Notes: generated by a model from the letters alone, not told the origin. Shown: positions 18,763-27,499, numbered from the stretch's first letter. The stretch is DNA of 64,000 nucleotides from Luteitalea sp. (GCA_009377605.1 WHTT01000025.1:1-64000), one strand, 5' to 3'. Numbers and translations: made by a program.

Positions 18763-19641
18763 CTAGTCTCTCGCCGCGAACTCCGGCGGAATAGCCGTGA
18801 TCGGCTGGATCTGGATGTCGCGATAGAAGATCTCCGCGCCCTCTGATTGGAGAATGATCGGGCCGGAGGTGACGGGCGTCGGCAGGTCGCCATCAATCTG
18901 CACCGGGCCATGCAGACGCATGACTACCTTGCCGTTCACGATGTGAATGGCCGTGTCACCGAACGCCACCAACTCGACGGTGTTCCATTCACCGGTCGGC
19001 TTCTCGTTGTCCGGCTGCTTGATGCATCGGCCGGGCGCACCTTGGCTCTGAGAGAAGAAGGTCCACTCGCCAGTCGGATCGTAGTCGTACAGCGCGGGCG
19101 TCGTGTCTGGACGCCGCTTGGCGCGAACAGCAATCGCTGATCCGACGGCGTAGAGATCCCCGACGTCGTGCTCTTGGATCTGGAGCTCGACCGAGCGTGC
19201 CCACGTGCGGCCATCGGCACCGGGGGCGGCATGCACGTGGTAGAGCAAACCGCTGTCGCGCCGAGTTTCGGCCTGCTCGCGCGGGGGCCACTTCTTCTCA
19301 CCCCATTTGAACTGCAGCTTCAAGTGGTAGTTCTCGAACGAGCGCGTGGTGCGGAGCTCGCCGAACACCTCGCCGGAGATCCGGATTGCTGGCTGGCCGT
19401 CGACGTCGCTGACCACGGTAAACACGTTCAGCGGATCTCGTCCCGATCCAATCGGCTCCGTATATTTCCCGTCTTGGTCGCGCGTCAACCCCGGGACCTC
19501 CGAGCTTGGCTCTGGCTCTCGCATCCACGTGGTCCAGCCGTCGAGATCACGGCCGTTCCAGAGCGACGTCCAGCCGCTCTGGGCGCGCATCGGCATGACG
19601 CCCAGCACAACGGCGACGAGGACCAGTCGTGGAAAGAGCAT
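18763..19641 (-). CDS. Exported DUF1080 (3-keto-disaccharide hydrolase-like) protein
   Basis: A 292-aa secreted protein with a signal peptide (residues 1-21, cleavage after MRAQ or nearby) and one concanavalin-like DUF1080 domain: WTSLWNGRDLDGWTTW at its start, LRTTRSFENYHLKLQFKWG, DSGLLYHVH, SVELQIQEHDVGD, GEWNTVELVAFGDTAIHIVNG and SGPIILQSEGAEIFYRDIQI at the end. Family members include 3-keto-glycoside hydrolases and carbohydrate-binding proteins. It is downstream of the chimeric permease gene but separated from it by a long palindrome. Placement near sulfatase and uxuA-like genes suggests a glycan role. Confidence 0.9.
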   Translation of the reverse strand: MLFPRLVLVAVVLGVMPMRAQSGWTSLWNGRDLDGWTTWMREPEPSSEVPGLTRDQDGKYTEPIGSGRDPLNVFTVVSDVDGQPAIRISGEVFGELRTTRSFENYHLKLQFKWGEKKWPPREQAETRRDSGLLYHVHAAPGADGRTWARSVELQIQEHDVGDLYAVGSAIAVRAKRRPDTTPALYDYDPTGEWTFFSQSQGAPGRCIKQPDNEKPTGEWNTVELVAFGDTAIHIVNGKVVMRLHGPVQIDGDLPTPVTSGPIILQSEGAEIFYRDIQIQPITAIPPEFAARD

Positions 19642-19667
19642 GCGCCATTATCGTTGAAGCGTCGGGG

Positions 19668-19717
19668 AAAAGGAACCGGGTACCTTTTCGGGAGCGAAAA
19701 GGTACCCGGTTCCTTTT
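19668..19717. terminator. Perfect 23-bp inverted repeat after the ADOP permease gene
   Basis: The arm AAAAGGAACCGGGTACCTTT plus TCG (19668-19690) is perfectly complementary to 19695-19717 around a 4-nt GGAG loop. It begins right after the permease stop codon and ends 27 nt upstream of the DUF1080 ATG. Each transcript strand ends in a short T-run after the stem, so it can work as an intrinsic terminator on either strand; its length also fits a dispersed palindromic repeat. Confidence 0.75.
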
Positions 19718-22700
19718 CTACTCGTACCGGAGGGCAACGGTTGGGTCGACACTCGTGGCGCGACGCGCGGGAATGCCGGCAGCCGCCAGTGCGACGAGCC
19801 AGAGCGCCGCGACGGCGAGAGCATAGGTGAGCACGTCCCACGGCTGTAGGCCGTACAAGAACGACTGTACCAGCTGGCTCGCGGCGGCTGCTGACGCCAG
19901 ACCAATCACCGTGCCGACTACGAGCATGACGGCGACCTCACGGACAACGAGCGCCCGTACATCGCCCGCGTCCGCACCGAGCGCCATCCGAATCCCGATC
20001 TCCCGGGTGCGCCGCGCCACGTTGTACGCCAACACGCCATAGACGCCAATCGCCGCCAACAGCACAGCCAATCCCGCGACCGTACCGGTGAGAAACGATA
20101 GAATTCGTTCCGCAAACAGACTCTCCTCGATCTGCGCCTGCATCGTCTTTGCCTCGCCAATCGCCAAGCTTGAATCGAGTGCCGCTAAATGATGCCGGAT
20201 CAGTGGCAAGGTACTTTCCGGAGGAATTGTCGTTCGCAAATAGAACGACAGAGAGTCCCACTCGTCGCTTTGCCGCAGCGGCCTGTAAAACGTTGGGGTC
20301 GTATCCTCTCGCATCCGCGAGAACTTGGCGTTCTCTACGACGCCGACAATCGTCGTGGGCAGTGCCTCATCGCTGCCGCTGCCCAGATGGCGCCCAAGTG
20401 GATCCTGATTCGGCAGAAACTGCTGAACGAATGCCTCGTTGACAATGGCAACCGGCGGTGCGGCCGTGTTGTCGGCGCGCGTGAACTCGCGTCCGGCAAT
20501 GAGTGGTGTGCCCATGGTGCGAAAGTAATCGGCGCCGACGCGGTTGTAGTTCGACTTGGCGCTGCCCCCGCTTGGCGGAGTATAGCCTTCCACGCTGATG
20601 CGCATGCGGCTCGTGCTACCCGTGATCACCGCTGCCCACGCCGAAGAGACGAGCACCACTCCCGGAATGCGCGATAATCTGCTCGTGAGCTGCTCGTGCA
20701 GTTGCGCGATGCGTTCGTCGGTATAACCGTGCAGCTTCGGCCCTAACGAGAACGTCATCAGGTGGTCAGCTCGAATGCCAGGGTCGATGCGCGCGACGTT
20801 GACCAGCGTACCGGCAAAGAGTCCCGCCGAGATCAAAAGCAGCAACGACACGGCTACTTGTGCCACGATGAGCGTCTTCTGAAAGACGTTTCCACGGCCT
20901 GTCGACGAAATCTGGCCCGCCTGGTCCTTCAGACACGAGGTCAGGTCGGTCTTGGAGGCCTGCAGCGCTGGAAAGAGTCCAAACAGGATACCGGTCAAGA
21001 CCGACAGCCCAAGGCAGAAAAACAAGACGCGGTGGTCGAGGCTGGTGAGCTCCAAGTCCTGGATGCCCGTCCATGGAGGAAGACTCACCAGAATCGCGCG
21101 CTGTGTCCAATAGGCGACGCTGATCCCGAGCGCACCTCCGGCAACGGCGAGCAGGCAGGATTCCGTGAGGAACTGGCGAACGAGCTGCGTGCGCGACGCG
21201 CCCATGGCGGTGCGCACTGCGACTTCCCGCACTCGGGCCGTGGCACGGGCGAGCTGGAGGTTTGCCACGTTGGCGCACGCAATCAGCAGCACCAGAACGG
21301 TCATACCCATCAGCAGCAGCAATGGCGTTCCCCATTCGTCGTCCAGCGTGCCGCGGCCGTACTGGCCCGGCTCCAGCGTGATCCTCCTTGCTCGAAACCG
21401 TTCGAGAAAGTCGCCGCCCGGATTGCTCAGAAGCTGGATGTCCTGCTCCACCTGCGCGCGGTACGGGACGTTGATCTCCAGCTCGGCACGCTCGCGCGCG
21501 TCGCGGCGCGCGCCAGCAGCAGGTTCGCGATGGTTCGCGCAGGCGATCAGCAGCACGGCGCCCGTAGCCGCGAGCAGCAGGGTCAGCGGTGTTCGCACCT
21601 CGCCACGCAGGCTGCTTAGACCACGGCGTCCCGGGTCCACACCCAGCGTTTTCGCCTTGAACTTCGCCAGCTCCTTCTCGCTCATGTCCGCTTGGAGGGC
21701 AGCTTCGACGTGGTTGATGATCCCGCGATATACGGTGTTCATCGCTGTCCGCGCCTGCTCCATGCTGACCGCCGAGTGGAGGCGGGCAAACAGGTAGAAC
21801 GAGTAGTTGAGGCGATTGTCGAACTCGTCCCAGCCGGGGTTCACGTACCCGAGCATGGTGATCGGCACGTACACGTCAGGCTGGTACTCGAGCGTCGTCC
21901 CCTCGAAGCCGGGTGGGGCGATCCCGACGATGGTCATCCGTCGGCCGTTGACGACGATCGTGTCGTTGACCGCGTTGGGATTGGCCCCGAACCGCTGCCG
22001 CCAGTACGCGTGGCTCAAGACGAGGACGTCGGACTCGCCCACCGCGCGATCGTCTCCTGGTCCGATCAGGCGTCCGAGCGCGGGCTGGACGCCCAACACC
22101 GGGAAGTAGTTGCCAGAGACCACCAAACCGCCGCCGCTCAGCGTCTCGCCCCGATATGACAGGTTGGCATCAAACCACCTGTACGCGCCGATCCCTGACA
22201 AGACCTTTTCCACCCCAGCGCGGCCACTACCGCGTCCCTCGGCAAGCTCGGGACGCCCTGAGCCTGTCGAAGGGCGCTGGGGACCCGGGCTTTGGAGTCG
22301 CTCGAGATCCTGGAACATCGGATAGCTGAAGACGGAGTCGCAGTCGCCGAATGGGCCGGTGGTGCATCCACCCGACCGCGGCCCAGGATTGGTCAGGTTG
22401 ACCAGTCGGTTTGGGTCGGGCACCGGCAGCGCGCGCAGCAGCATGTGGTTGAACAGGGAGAAGATGGCGGCATTGGCGCCAATGCCAAGGGCAAGCGACA
22501 CGATGGCGACGGACGTGAGGCCAAGGTTCTTCCGCAATAGGCGCGCGGCGTACCGCACGTCTTGCGCGATCTCGTCGAGCGGCCGGAATCCACGGCGATC
22601 GCGATACCGCTCCTTCGTCTGCTCGATGCCGCCGAGCATCAGGACGGCCTGACGCCGCGCCTCGTCTGGTGTCATGCCGGCGCGGATCTTGTCGTCGACG

Positions 22701-22783
22701 TGCAGTTGGAGATGACTCTCGAGCTCAGCGGCCAAGTCCGCATCGAGACGCCGCCTCGCGAGCAGACTCCGCACGCGTAACAT
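19718..22783 (-). CDS. Chimeric ADOP-type MacB/FtsX permease
   Basis: Efflux-type ABC permease of the acidobacterial duplicated-permease (ADOP) class, 1021 aa from the ATG at 22783, against about 800-900 aa normally. An N-terminal regulatory stretch (LAAELESHLQLHVDDKIRAG) precedes a first FtsX unit (RKNLGLTSVAIVSLALGIGA) and a second one ending VLAYNVARRTREIGIRMALG. The middle is aberrant: TPLTLLLAATGAVLLIACAN is followed by a scrambled 20-residue segment, then a second periplasmic end and a second helix, TPLLLLMGMTVLVLLIACAN. The scrambled segment is the expected ANIANLLLARAA read one base out of frame. It looks like a fusion of two paralogues. An in-frame palindromic insert lies near residue 175. 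Function is doubtful. Confidence 0.8.
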   Translation of the reverse strand: MLRVRSLLARRRLDADLAAELESHLQLHVDDKIRAGMTPDEARRQAVLMLGGIEQTKERYRDRRGFRPLDEIAQDVRYAARLLRKNLGLTSVAIVSLALGIGANAAIFSLFNHMLLRALPVPDPNRLVNLTNPGPRSGGCTTGPFGDCDSVFSYPMFQDLERLQSPGPQRPSTGSGRPELAEGRGSGRAGVEKVLSGIGAYRWFDANLSYRGETLSGGGLVVSGNYFPVLGVQPALGRLIGPGDDRAVGESDVLVLSHAYWRQRFGANPNAVNDTIVVNGRRMTIVGIAPPGFEGTTLEYQPDVYVPITMLGYVNPGWDEFDNRLNYSFYLFARLHSAVSMEQARTAMNTVYRGIINHVEAALQADMSEKELAKFKAKTLGVDPGRRGLSSLRGEVRTPLTLLLAATGAVLLIACANHREPAAGARRDARERAELEINVPYRAQVEQDIQLLSNPGGDFLERFRARRITLEPGQYGRGTLDDEWGTPLLLLMGMTVLVLLIACANVANLQLARATARVREVAVRTAMGASRTQLVRQFLTESCLLAVAGGALGISVAYWTQRAILVSLPPWTGIQDLELTSLDHRVLFFCLGLSVLTGILFGLFPALQASKTDLTSCLKDQAGQISSTGRGNVFQKTLIVAQVAVSLLLLISAGLFAGTLVNVARIDPGIRADHLMTFSLGPKLHGYTDERIAQLHEQLTSRLSRIPGVVLVSSAWAAVITGSTSRMRISVEGYTPPSGGSAKSNYNRVGADYFRTMGTPLIAGREFTRADNTAAPPVAIVNEAFVQQFLPNQDPLGRHLGSGSDEALPTTIVGVVENAKFSRMREDTTPTFYRPLRQSDEWDSLSFYLRTTIPPESTLPLIRHHLAALDSSLAIGEAKTMQAQIEESLFAERILSFLTGTVAGLAVLLAAIGVYGVLAYNVARRTREIGIRMALGADAGDVRALVVREVAVMLVVGTVIGLASAAAASQLVQSFLYGLQPWDVLTYALAVAALWLVALAAAGIPARRATSVDPTVALRYE
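22233..22276. repeat. In-frame palindromic element inside the ADOP permease gene
   Basis: Two adjacent hairpins, CGTCCC/GGGACG (22233-22255) and GCCCT/AGGGC (22255-22275), encode on the minus strand the peptide STGSGRPELAEGR within a periplasmic loop. The CTTCGACAGGCTCAGGGC core is a sequence type known as a dispersed palindrome in many bacterial genomes. It keeps the reading frame. Confidence 0.65.
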
Positions 22784-22800
22784 CAGCGCGCGCAGCCGCC

Positions 22801-23145
22801 TCAGGATCGTTCCGTGCCCGGAGCCAGGAACCTCGCGAGGATCGTAGTCGTCTGGTCCCACGCCCGCGCCTCCTTCTCGACCTGTTTTCGCCCCGCACGC
22901 GTCAAGCGGTAGTACTTCGCCTTGCGATTGTTCTCCGACACCCCCCACTCGGACGTGATGTAGCCCTCCTGCTCCAGCTTGAGGAGAGCGGGATACAGCG
23001 TGCCGTAGTTGATCGAAAGCAGATCTCCGCTGGTCTGTTCGATGCGGCGGGCAATGCCGTATCCGTGAATTGGTCCGAGTGTCTCGAGCGTCTTCAGCAC
23101 CATCAACGCGAGTGTGCCCTGCCAGACATCAGTCTTCTCGGCCAT
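22801..23145 (-). CDS. PadR-family transcriptional regulator
   Basis: A 114-aa winged-helix repressor. GTLALMVLKTLETLGPIHGY, RRIEQTSGDLLSINYGTLYP, LLKLEQEGYI and the basic wing ENNRKAKYYRLTRAGRK are canonical PadR features. The ATG at 23145 has AGGAG upstream. The stop lies 17 nt before the ADOP permease ATG, so the two form an operon, an arrangement that recurs in Acidobacteria. It probably autoregulates through the dyad at 23184-23200. Confidence 0.95.
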   Translation of the reverse strand: MAEKTDVWQGTLALMVLKTLETLGPIHGYGIARRIEQTSGDLLSINYGTLYPALLKLEQEGYITSEWGVSENNRKAKYYRLTRAGRKQVEKEARAWDQTTTILARFLAPGTERS

Positions 23146-23171
23146 ATTTTCTCCTATGGTCTAGCAATATG

Positions 23172-23200
23172 ACTGTAGCGCACTTGCTATTGGATAGCAA
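23172..23200 (-). promoter_or_regulatory. PadR-ADOP promoter with overlapping dyad operator
   Basis: Read on the minus strand: -35 TTGCTA, 17-nt spacer, -10 TACAGT, then the predicted start about 20 nt before the padR ATG. A perfect dyad TTGCTAT-3-ATAGCAA (23184-23200) covers the -35 and part of the spacer, so bound PadR would block polymerase. A further TAGCAAT half-site lies at 23162-23168. Confidence 0.6.
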
Positions 23201-23214
23201 TAGGGATCCCTCAG

Positions 23215-23675
23215 ACCGAGGCAGTGGAAGGATTCTGCGGGCGTCAACGCTCGAGGCTCACCTGTCGGACTCGCGCGCGCTCGACCGTCTGACGACGACG
23301 CTCGTTGGATTGTGCGGGCTGATCGCACTCGCCATGGCGACCATCGGCGTGTACGGCATCATGACCGATGCGGTGCAGCGACGAACCCGCGAGATCGGCC
23401 TGCGCGTCGCGCTCGGCGCGGGCCGTGCACATGTCGCGCGGCTGGTGTTCACCGAAGCAATATATCTGGCAGTGGCTGGACTGCTGGTCGGCGCCGCGGC
23501 GGCAGTCACCATTACCCATGTGGCCCGTTCAGTGATCGGCGCCACGGCCTCACTCGACATCGCCATGTTGGCTGCCGCATCGGGCGCGTTAGCAGCGGTC
23601 ATCGCCGTCGCCGCCATCCTGCCGCTGCGCCGCGCACTTCGCGTGAGCCCGAACATTGCGCTCCGCGCCGAATAG
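23215..23675 (+). pseudogene. C-terminal fragment of a second ADOP permease
   Basis: The plus strand encodes the last FtsX unit of an ADOP protein: RALDRLTTTLVGLCGLIALA, MATIGVYGIMTDAVQRRTRE, IGLRVALGAGRAHVARLV, two further helices and a final PLRRALRVSPNIALRAE. About 150 codons remain, with no N-terminal four-fifths and no ribosome site. It is divergent from padR and immediately adjacent to its promoter, which suggests deletion or rearrangement between permease copies. Confidence 0.85.
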
Positions 23676-23713
23676 ATCAGGAGCAGGTGACGATAGCCCG
23701 CGAGAGAGGTCGG

Positions 23714-25054
23714 TTACTTCTCCGGTCCGCGCATGAACTGGCGCTCTCGACCCGCCTGGCGCAGCACGAATCCGGTCGCGTTCCCCGCGACATCTATGGA
23801 AAAGACGAGCTCCGCTGCCACTTCTTTAGGGAAGAACGTTGTCTTCGACTCAGGGTAAATCTGGAGCTTGGGCTGGTTGCCAAGCCTGGACATGAGACCG
23901 GCGTCCTCCAACGTGATCGTCATCGTTGGCCCTCCGTCAGACTGATAGACGCCGGCGTATTTCGCGAGTGTCTCGCTGTCGAGCGGGATCTCCTTGCGCT
24001 CGGAGTGCAGCGTCACTTGCTCGCCGAATGCTAGCTTTGCGAGCTCGTCGGCCATCGCGCCTGTCGCGCTGGTGTTGACGTTGGAGAGCACTGTTACGCA
24101 CATCTGTTCGTCGGGGAAGTATCGCAGGTCCGTGTTGAATCCCTCGATGCCGCCGCCGTGCGCGACGAACGTGTGCCCCGACGACTTCCCTGTGACGAGC
24201 CCGTATCCGTAGCTCTCGAGGTTGGCCGTGATCATCTTCTTCAGTGAGGCGTCTGACAGAACTTCGCCGCCGAACAAGCCCCGCACCCAGCGGCAGAGAT
24301 CAGTTGTCGTGGAATACAGACCGCCCGCGGCGTGCGGCACCGACATGTTGATGTAGTCGGCGTTCTGAGGGTTCCCGTCTGGACCACGGGTGTAGCCCGC
24401 CGCCCGGTGCGTCACAATGGCGCGATTGTGATCGTAGCCGCTATTCTTCATCTCGAGCGGTCCGAAGATGCGGCTGCGCAAGAGCTCCTCGTAGCTCTGC
24501 CCAGATATCTTCTCCACGAGGAAACCCAATAAGAGATATCCCGAGTTGCTGTACTGAAACCTCGTGCCCGGTTCGAACTCCAGCGGCTTGTCTCGAAACA
24601 CCTTCACGATATCCGCTGCGCTCATTTCGGTCAGCTTCAGCTCGCGGTACTCGGGAAAGGACGTGAAGCTGGGAATGCCGGACGTGTGGCTCAGCAGGTG
24701 ATGGATCCTGATTCCCTTCCACGCCTCCGGAGCGTCCGCCACGTGTACGCTGACCGGATCCTGCACGCGCAGCTTCCCATCTTCCTCCAGCAACAGCACC
24801 GCTGCCGCCGTGAATTGCTTCGTGATCGAACCGATTCGGAACTTGGTCTCGGCGCGATTGGGAACGTCGTGCTCTGCGTTGGCCCAACCGACGCTCTTTG
24901 CGAAGATCGTCTCCTGCCCGCGTTGGACCAAGACGCTTCCTGAGAACTGGTCCGCCTCCACGCGGCTGGCGACCACTGCGTCCATCCTCGCTGCGTCAGG
25001 CTCCGCGCCGACGGCACAGGCCGCCATCAACATGAGAATGGGCAGTAATCTCAC
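23714..25054 (-). CDS. Exported serine hydrolase, beta-lactamase/class C PBP fold
   Basis: A 446-aa member of the serine beta-lactamase-like family (esterase, D-peptidase or related). A signal peptide with Cys13 could be a weak lipobox. Catalytic motifs: SITK (Ser76, Lys79), YSN in QYSNSGYLLLGF, and HGGGIEGF in place of KTG. A C-terminal beta domain (about 345-446) of DUF3471 type follows. The start is a GTG with GGGAG 7 nt upstream. It lies 15 nt after the HAD gene, so the two are probably co-transcribed. True beta-lactam resistance is unlikely on these motifs. Confidence 0.88.
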   Translation of the reverse strand: MRLLPILMLMAACAVGAEPDAARMDAVVASRVEADQFSGSVLVQRGQETIFAKSVGWANAEHDVPNRAETKFRIGSITKQFTAAAVLLLEEDGKLRVQDPVSVHVADAPEAWKGIRIHHLLSHTSGIPSFTSFPEYRELKLTEMSAADIVKVFRDKPLEFEPGTRFQYSNSGYLLLGFLVEKISGQSYEELLRSRIFGPLEMKNSGYDHNRAIVTHRAAGYTRGPDGNPQNADYINMSVPHAAGGLYSTTTDLCRWVRGLFGGEVLSDASLKKMITANLESYGYGLVTGKSSGHTFVAHGGGIEGFNTDLRYFPDEQMCVTVLSNVNTSATGAMADELAKLAFGEQVTLHSERKEIPLDSETLAKYAGVYQSDGGPTMTITLEDAGLMSRLGNQPKLQIYPESKTTFFPKEVAAELVFSIDVAGNATGFVLRQAGRERQFMRGPEK

Positions 25055-25069
25055 GTGAGCTCCCGCGTG

Positions 25070-25819
25070 TTACTCGGATAACGACGCTTCCGTTCCAGAA
25101 TGCGTACGAGCTGACGCCGTGTCCTTCGGCGCCGCGTGCGGCGGCGCGGTGAGCCATGCACCTCGCTCGCTCAGGAACTGGTCGTAGTCCGCAATGACGG
25201 CGTGCGGCGGTGGATCCGTCTGCGCCAGGATCTCTCGCGGATAGCTCGTGCTGACGCCGATTGTCGTCATACCGGCCGCGCGGGCGGCGACGATGCCGGC
25301 TGGTGCATCCTCGAATGCGAGACAATGCTCGGGGAGAGCCTCAATCAGGCGCGCCGCTTCCAGGAATACGTCAGGAAACGGCTTTCCCCGGGGCAATTCG
25401 TCGCTCCGGGCGACCAGTCCGAGCCTGTGGTCGAGACCGAGCTCCGCCAAGGTGTGCTCGACGTTGGCTTTGGGTGCCGACGTGGCAAAGGCGATCCGCA
25501 CCCCGCGTGCTTCGAGAAGGTCCAGCAGTCGGTCGAGCCCGGCCAACGATGACAGGCGGCCCTTCGACAACTCGCGATAGAGCGACTCCTTCTGCTCCGA
25601 GAGCGCTTCCGATTCTTCCAGCGTCATATCGTCGCGAGAGAAGAGGCGTGGAAAGATGTCGCGATTGCGTTTCCCGTCCATCCACTTGCGTGTCTCCGGC
25701 GTCAACTGGGGCAGCCCATGAACAGCGGCAAACGTGTTGAAGGCCTCCTCGTGGAAGGGCATGTTGTTGAGTAGTGTGCCGTCAATGTCGAAGACGGCTC
25801 CTTGGATGTCGTGCGTCAT
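25070..25819 (-). CDS. HAD-superfamily sugar-phosphatase / phosphomutase-like
   Basis: A 249-aa HAD hydrolase of the beta-phosphoglucomutase/GphA subgroup. Motif I is FDIDGTLLNN, motif II FATSAPKANVE, motif III Lys in PRGKPFPDVF, and motif IV AFEDAPAGIVAARAAGM. A C1 cap lies between motifs I and II. Substrate specificity cannot be set from sequence. The ATG at 25819 is chosen since the longer frame to 25894 adds Pro/Gly-rich, unconserved sequence. First gene of a two-gene unit with the downstream serine hydrolase. Confidence 0.88.
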   Translation of the reverse strand: MTHDIQGAVFDIDGTLLNNMPFHEEAFNTFAAVHGLPQLTPETRKWMDGKRNRDIFPRLFSRDDMTLEESEALSEQKESLYRELSKGRLSSLAGLDRLLDLLEARGVRIAFATSAPKANVEHTLAELGLDHRLGLVARSDELPRGKPFPDVFLEAARLIEALPEHCLAFEDAPAGIVAARAAGMTTIGVSTSYPREILAQTDPPPHAVIADYDQFLSERGAWLTAPPHAAPKDTASARTHSGTEASLSE

Positions 25820-25936
25820 CGGTCCATTGTACCTGCTTGGCGGCAACTGCCCGCCGGGGCCGATGGAGACGCAAGCTCCGAGAACAGTCTCCACCAGGCG
25901 CTGTCGGCCTTCGCGCCTTCAGTCGATAATAGGCGG

Positions 25937-26338
25937 ATGACTGGTCCGTTCATCGCAATGGCGCTCTTGTGCCAGCGTCTCGATCGCCAACCCGACGGCA
26001 CAGTCGACGTTCGCGGTATCGTCGACGGTGTCGAGGTCGAGCTCCCCACCGATGTAACCACCGCTGAGCCTGTCGTGATATCACTCCTCGCGGTCGTGTC
26101 GCTGCGCGCGGGAACGACCCGAGGGTCCAAGGAGGTCACGGTCCAAGGTCAGTACCCGTCTGGCGCCACCGGCCCTGCCGTCTCGCGCCGCATGCAGTTT
26201 TCGAACAGCTTCCCGAACGCAACGCTCACGGTACCGCTCGAGCTCGAGATCGACCAAGCAGGAATCTATTGGTTCGATGTATCGGCAGATGGCCAGCTGC
26301 TGACCCGCATCAGTCTGCTCGTGCAGCGCAAAGCGTAG
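25937..26338 (+). CDS. DUF6941 family protein
   Basis: A 133-aa predicted beta-sandwich protein, recognised by FIAMALLCQRLDRQPDGTVD, GIVDGVEVELP, the central LLAVVSLRAGTTRG and the end of the fold GIYWFDVSADGQLLTRI. Members are widespread small proteins without known function. It has no signal peptide. It starts 118 nt from the divergent HAD gene and is followed 18 nt later by the P1 peptidase. Confidence 0.75.
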   Translation: MTGPFIAMALLCQRLDRQPDGTVDVRGIVDGVEVELPTDVTTAEPVVISLLAVVSLRAGTTRGSKEVTVQGQYPSGATGPAVSRRMQFSNSFPNATLTVPLELEIDQAGIYWFDVSADGQLLTRISLLVQRKA

Positions 26339-26356
26339 GCAAGGAAACGAGTCGCC

Positions 26357-27499
26357 ATGTCCAGGTATGCACGTGTGTTGCTCATGCTCGTTCTGCTGGG
26401 TGCGACCTTTGTGGTCGAGGCACAGGAGCCCCGCCCGCGGGCGCGCGACCTTGGCATCCGGCCGGGAGTGTTCGAGACAGGTCGACTCAATACCATCACG
26501 GATGTCGAGGGCGTACGCGTTGGACATGCGACGCTCATTCGAGGGGAGCGCGTTCGCACAGGTGTGACCGCCATCCTGCCGCACGGCGGCAATCTCTTCC
26601 AGGACAAGGTCGCCGGCGCCGTGTTCGTTGGGAACGCGTTCGGCAAGCTCGCGGGTGCGCTGCAGGTGGCCGAGCTGGGCACGATCGAGACGCCGATCGT
26701 CCTCACGAGCACGCTGAGCGTCGGCACCGCATCGGAAGCCGTCGTGGAGTGGACGCTGCAGCAATCTGGCAATCACGATGTGCGCTCCGTCAACCCGCTG
26801 GTCGGCGAGACGAACGACGGCAGGTTGAACGATATCCGGGGACGCCATGTCGGCGGTGCCGATGTCCTGCACGCTATCGAGGAGGCGTCCGCGGGCGCGG
26901 TGGCGGAGGGCGCGGTCGGCGCTGGAACAGGCACGTCCGCGTTTGGCTGGAAGGGCGGCATCGGCACGGCATCGCGTGTGCTGCCACGCGATTACGGCGG
27001 CTTTACCGTCGGCGTCCTGGTGCAGACAAACTACGGTGGGTTTCTCACCATCGATGGCGTGCCGGTCTGGCGCACGCTCGGGCAGCCGCCTTTCCCGGTG
27101 GCGGGCGCTCCGGATGGCGACCGGCGCTCCGACGATGGATCGTGCATGATCGTCGCCAGCACCGATGCGCCTCTGGACGCGGCGGCACTGGAACGCCTCG
27201 CGGCGCGCGCGATCTACGCACTCGCACGAACCGGCTCCTCGTACACGAACGGCAGCGGCGATTTCGCGATAGCCTTCTCGACCGCTCGCGACGCCCGCTG
27301 GCGTCACGGCGACCGGGGGGCACGACCGCGCGCGCTACTCCCGTCCGATGCGCTCTCGCCGTTGTTCCAAGCGGTCATCGAAGCCACGGAGGAGGCGGTC
27401 TACAACTCGCTGTTCGCCGCAACGACCACGACCGGCAACGGCCACACGGTAGAAGCCCTGCCGATTGACGAGCTCCGCCGGCTACTCCAATCGAAGTAA
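26357..27499 (+). CDS. Exported P1-family (DmpA-like) aminopeptidase
   Basis: N-terminal nucleophile hydrolase of the DmpA/BapA type, 380 aa with a cleavable signal peptide (residues 5-22, ending VEAQ). Conserved blocks: NTITDVEGVRVGHATL, RTGVTAILP, GNAFGKLAGALQVAELG, TPIVLTSTLSVGTA, GVLVQTNYGG and the autocleavage region with Ser in DDGSCMIVASTDAPLD. Maturation would split it into two chains at that Ser. Known members release N-terminal amino acids or D-amino acid or beta-peptide substrates. Likely periplasmic dipeptide recycling. Confidence 0.9.
   Translation: MSRYARVLLMLVLLGATFVVEAQEPRPRARDLGIRPGVFETGRLNTITDVEGVRVGHATLIRGERVRTGVTAILPHGGNLFQDKVAGAVFVGNAFGKLAGALQVAELGTIETPIVLTSTLSVGTASEAVVEWTLQQSGNHDVRSVNPLVGETNDGRLNDIRGRHVGGADVLHAIEEASAGAVAEGAVGAGTGTSAFGWKGGIGTASRVLPRDYGGFTVGVLVQTNYGGFLTIDGVPVWRTLGQPPFPVAGAPDGDRRSDDGSCMIVASTDAPLDAAALERLAARAIYALARTGSSYTNGSGDFAIAFSTARDARWRHGDRGARPRALLPSDALSPLFQAVIEATEEAVYNSLFAATTTTGNGHTVEALPIDELRRLLQSK

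Noticed and set aside
22801-22948. ADOP permease starting at 22948 inside padR
   Set aside because: That frame is antisense-free but overlaps padR entirely; the ATG at 22783 just after the padR stop is the normal arrangement.
23714-25054. Beta-lactamase resistance gene
   Set aside because: The class C-like fold with an HGG motif and extra C-terminal domain fits esterase/peptidase relatives; no resistance context.
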